DNA of 9,011 nt, taken from assembly GCA_905201565.1 (NCBI GenBank), contig CAJKOS010000070.1, positions 1 to 9,011 of the forward strand, read 5' to 3'. The notes beneath the pieces were generated by a model. The model had not been told where the DNA came from. It searched no databases and saw nothing but the letters and a program-made list of their open reading frames with translations. Source of the DNA: an uncultured Erysipelotrichaceae bacterium. Its GTDB lineage: Bacteria > Bacillota_I > Bacilli_A > Erysipelotrichales > Erysipelotrichaceae. Below, piece by piece: positions 8,935-9,011 of this stretch. The position numbers were made by a program, and so were the translations under genes. Every line of letters begins with the position of its first letter. Within the stretch, counting starts at the first letter, position 1.

Positions 8935-9011
8935 GTGTTTGATGGAGTTGTCATCCGCTGGTCAGGACTTGCCGTACTGATTGGTGCCTTTATCGGCTAT
9001 CTCTTGTTCAG
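8935..9011 (+). CDS. lgt: Prolipoprotein diacylglyceryl transferase, N-terminus (partial)
   Basis: Only 25 codons are in the window; the gene continues beyond the right edge. Lgt is the membrane enzyme that moves diacylglycerol from phosphatidylglycerol to the lipobox cysteine of prolipoproteins. The start is GTG 8935, with AAGGAGG (8921-8927) 7 nt upstream inside the end of hprK. The N-terminus reads VVIRWSGLAVLIGAFIGYLL, the start of a first membrane helix. It resembles the IRWYGL...LG.L.GY opening typical of Lgt. The order hprK-lgt with a 2-nt gap is common in Bacillota and supports the call. A different membrane protein remains formally possible because of the short length. Confidence 0.85.
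   Translation, partial: MFDGVVIRWSGLAVLIGAFIGYLLF

Overview
This window looks like chromosomal DNA from a Bacillota (low-to-moderate GC Gram-positive) organism, most likely near the Erysipelotrichia. The evidence is a short 5S rRNA (about 108 nt) resembling Mollicute/Erysipelotrichia 5S genes, strong AGGAGG-type ribosome binding sites, a CcpA-type cre site, and the Bacillota gene pair hprK-lgt. The genus cannot be fixed from the sequence alone. No phage, CRISPR array or intact insertion sequence is visible. I see no clear candidate for a wholly new multi-gene system. The most informative points are deviations inside otherwise familiar genes and some small unexplained elements.

Layout. Positions 1-540 are the end of a ribosomal RNA operon: the 3' end of 23S rRNA, a short spacer, 5S rRNA and an intrinsic terminator. 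Facing it is a glycoside hydrolase family 1 phospho-beta-glucosidase gene (596-2068, minus strand) with its own terminator (556-587), so the two transcription units converge. A 121-bp region (2069-2189) holds divergent promoters. The glycosidase promoter carries a cre site matching the consensus at every position. The opposite promoter is an extended -10 type that drives mutS.

mutS (2190-4721) overlaps uvrA (4711-7557) by 11 nt, which couples mismatch-repair recognition and nucleotide-excision-repair damage recognition in one operon. mutL is not next to mutS here. After uvrA comes a 145-nt gap with an exact 23-bp tandem direct repeat and a hairpin. It is followed by a 76-aa protein of unknown function with a near-perfect Shine-Dalgarno sequence, a second hairpin, hprK (7991-8932), and the first 25 codons of lgt (from 8935), which run off the window.

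How the genes fit together. HprK phosphorylates HPr on serine; P-Ser-HPr is the corepressor that lets CcpA bind cre sites. The window therefore holds both a carbon catabolite repression sensor and a likely target, the phospho-beta-glucosidase. The HprK is unusual. The active-site histidine upstream of the P-loop is serine here, and the segment tied to dephosphorylation reads VSAGRN rather than the usual VRPGRN. UvrA carries an 8-G tract that replaces a normally conserved QM(D/E) segment. The uvrA...hprK-lgt order is, from memory, also found in Bacillus, so the neighbourhood looks like core genome rather than an island.
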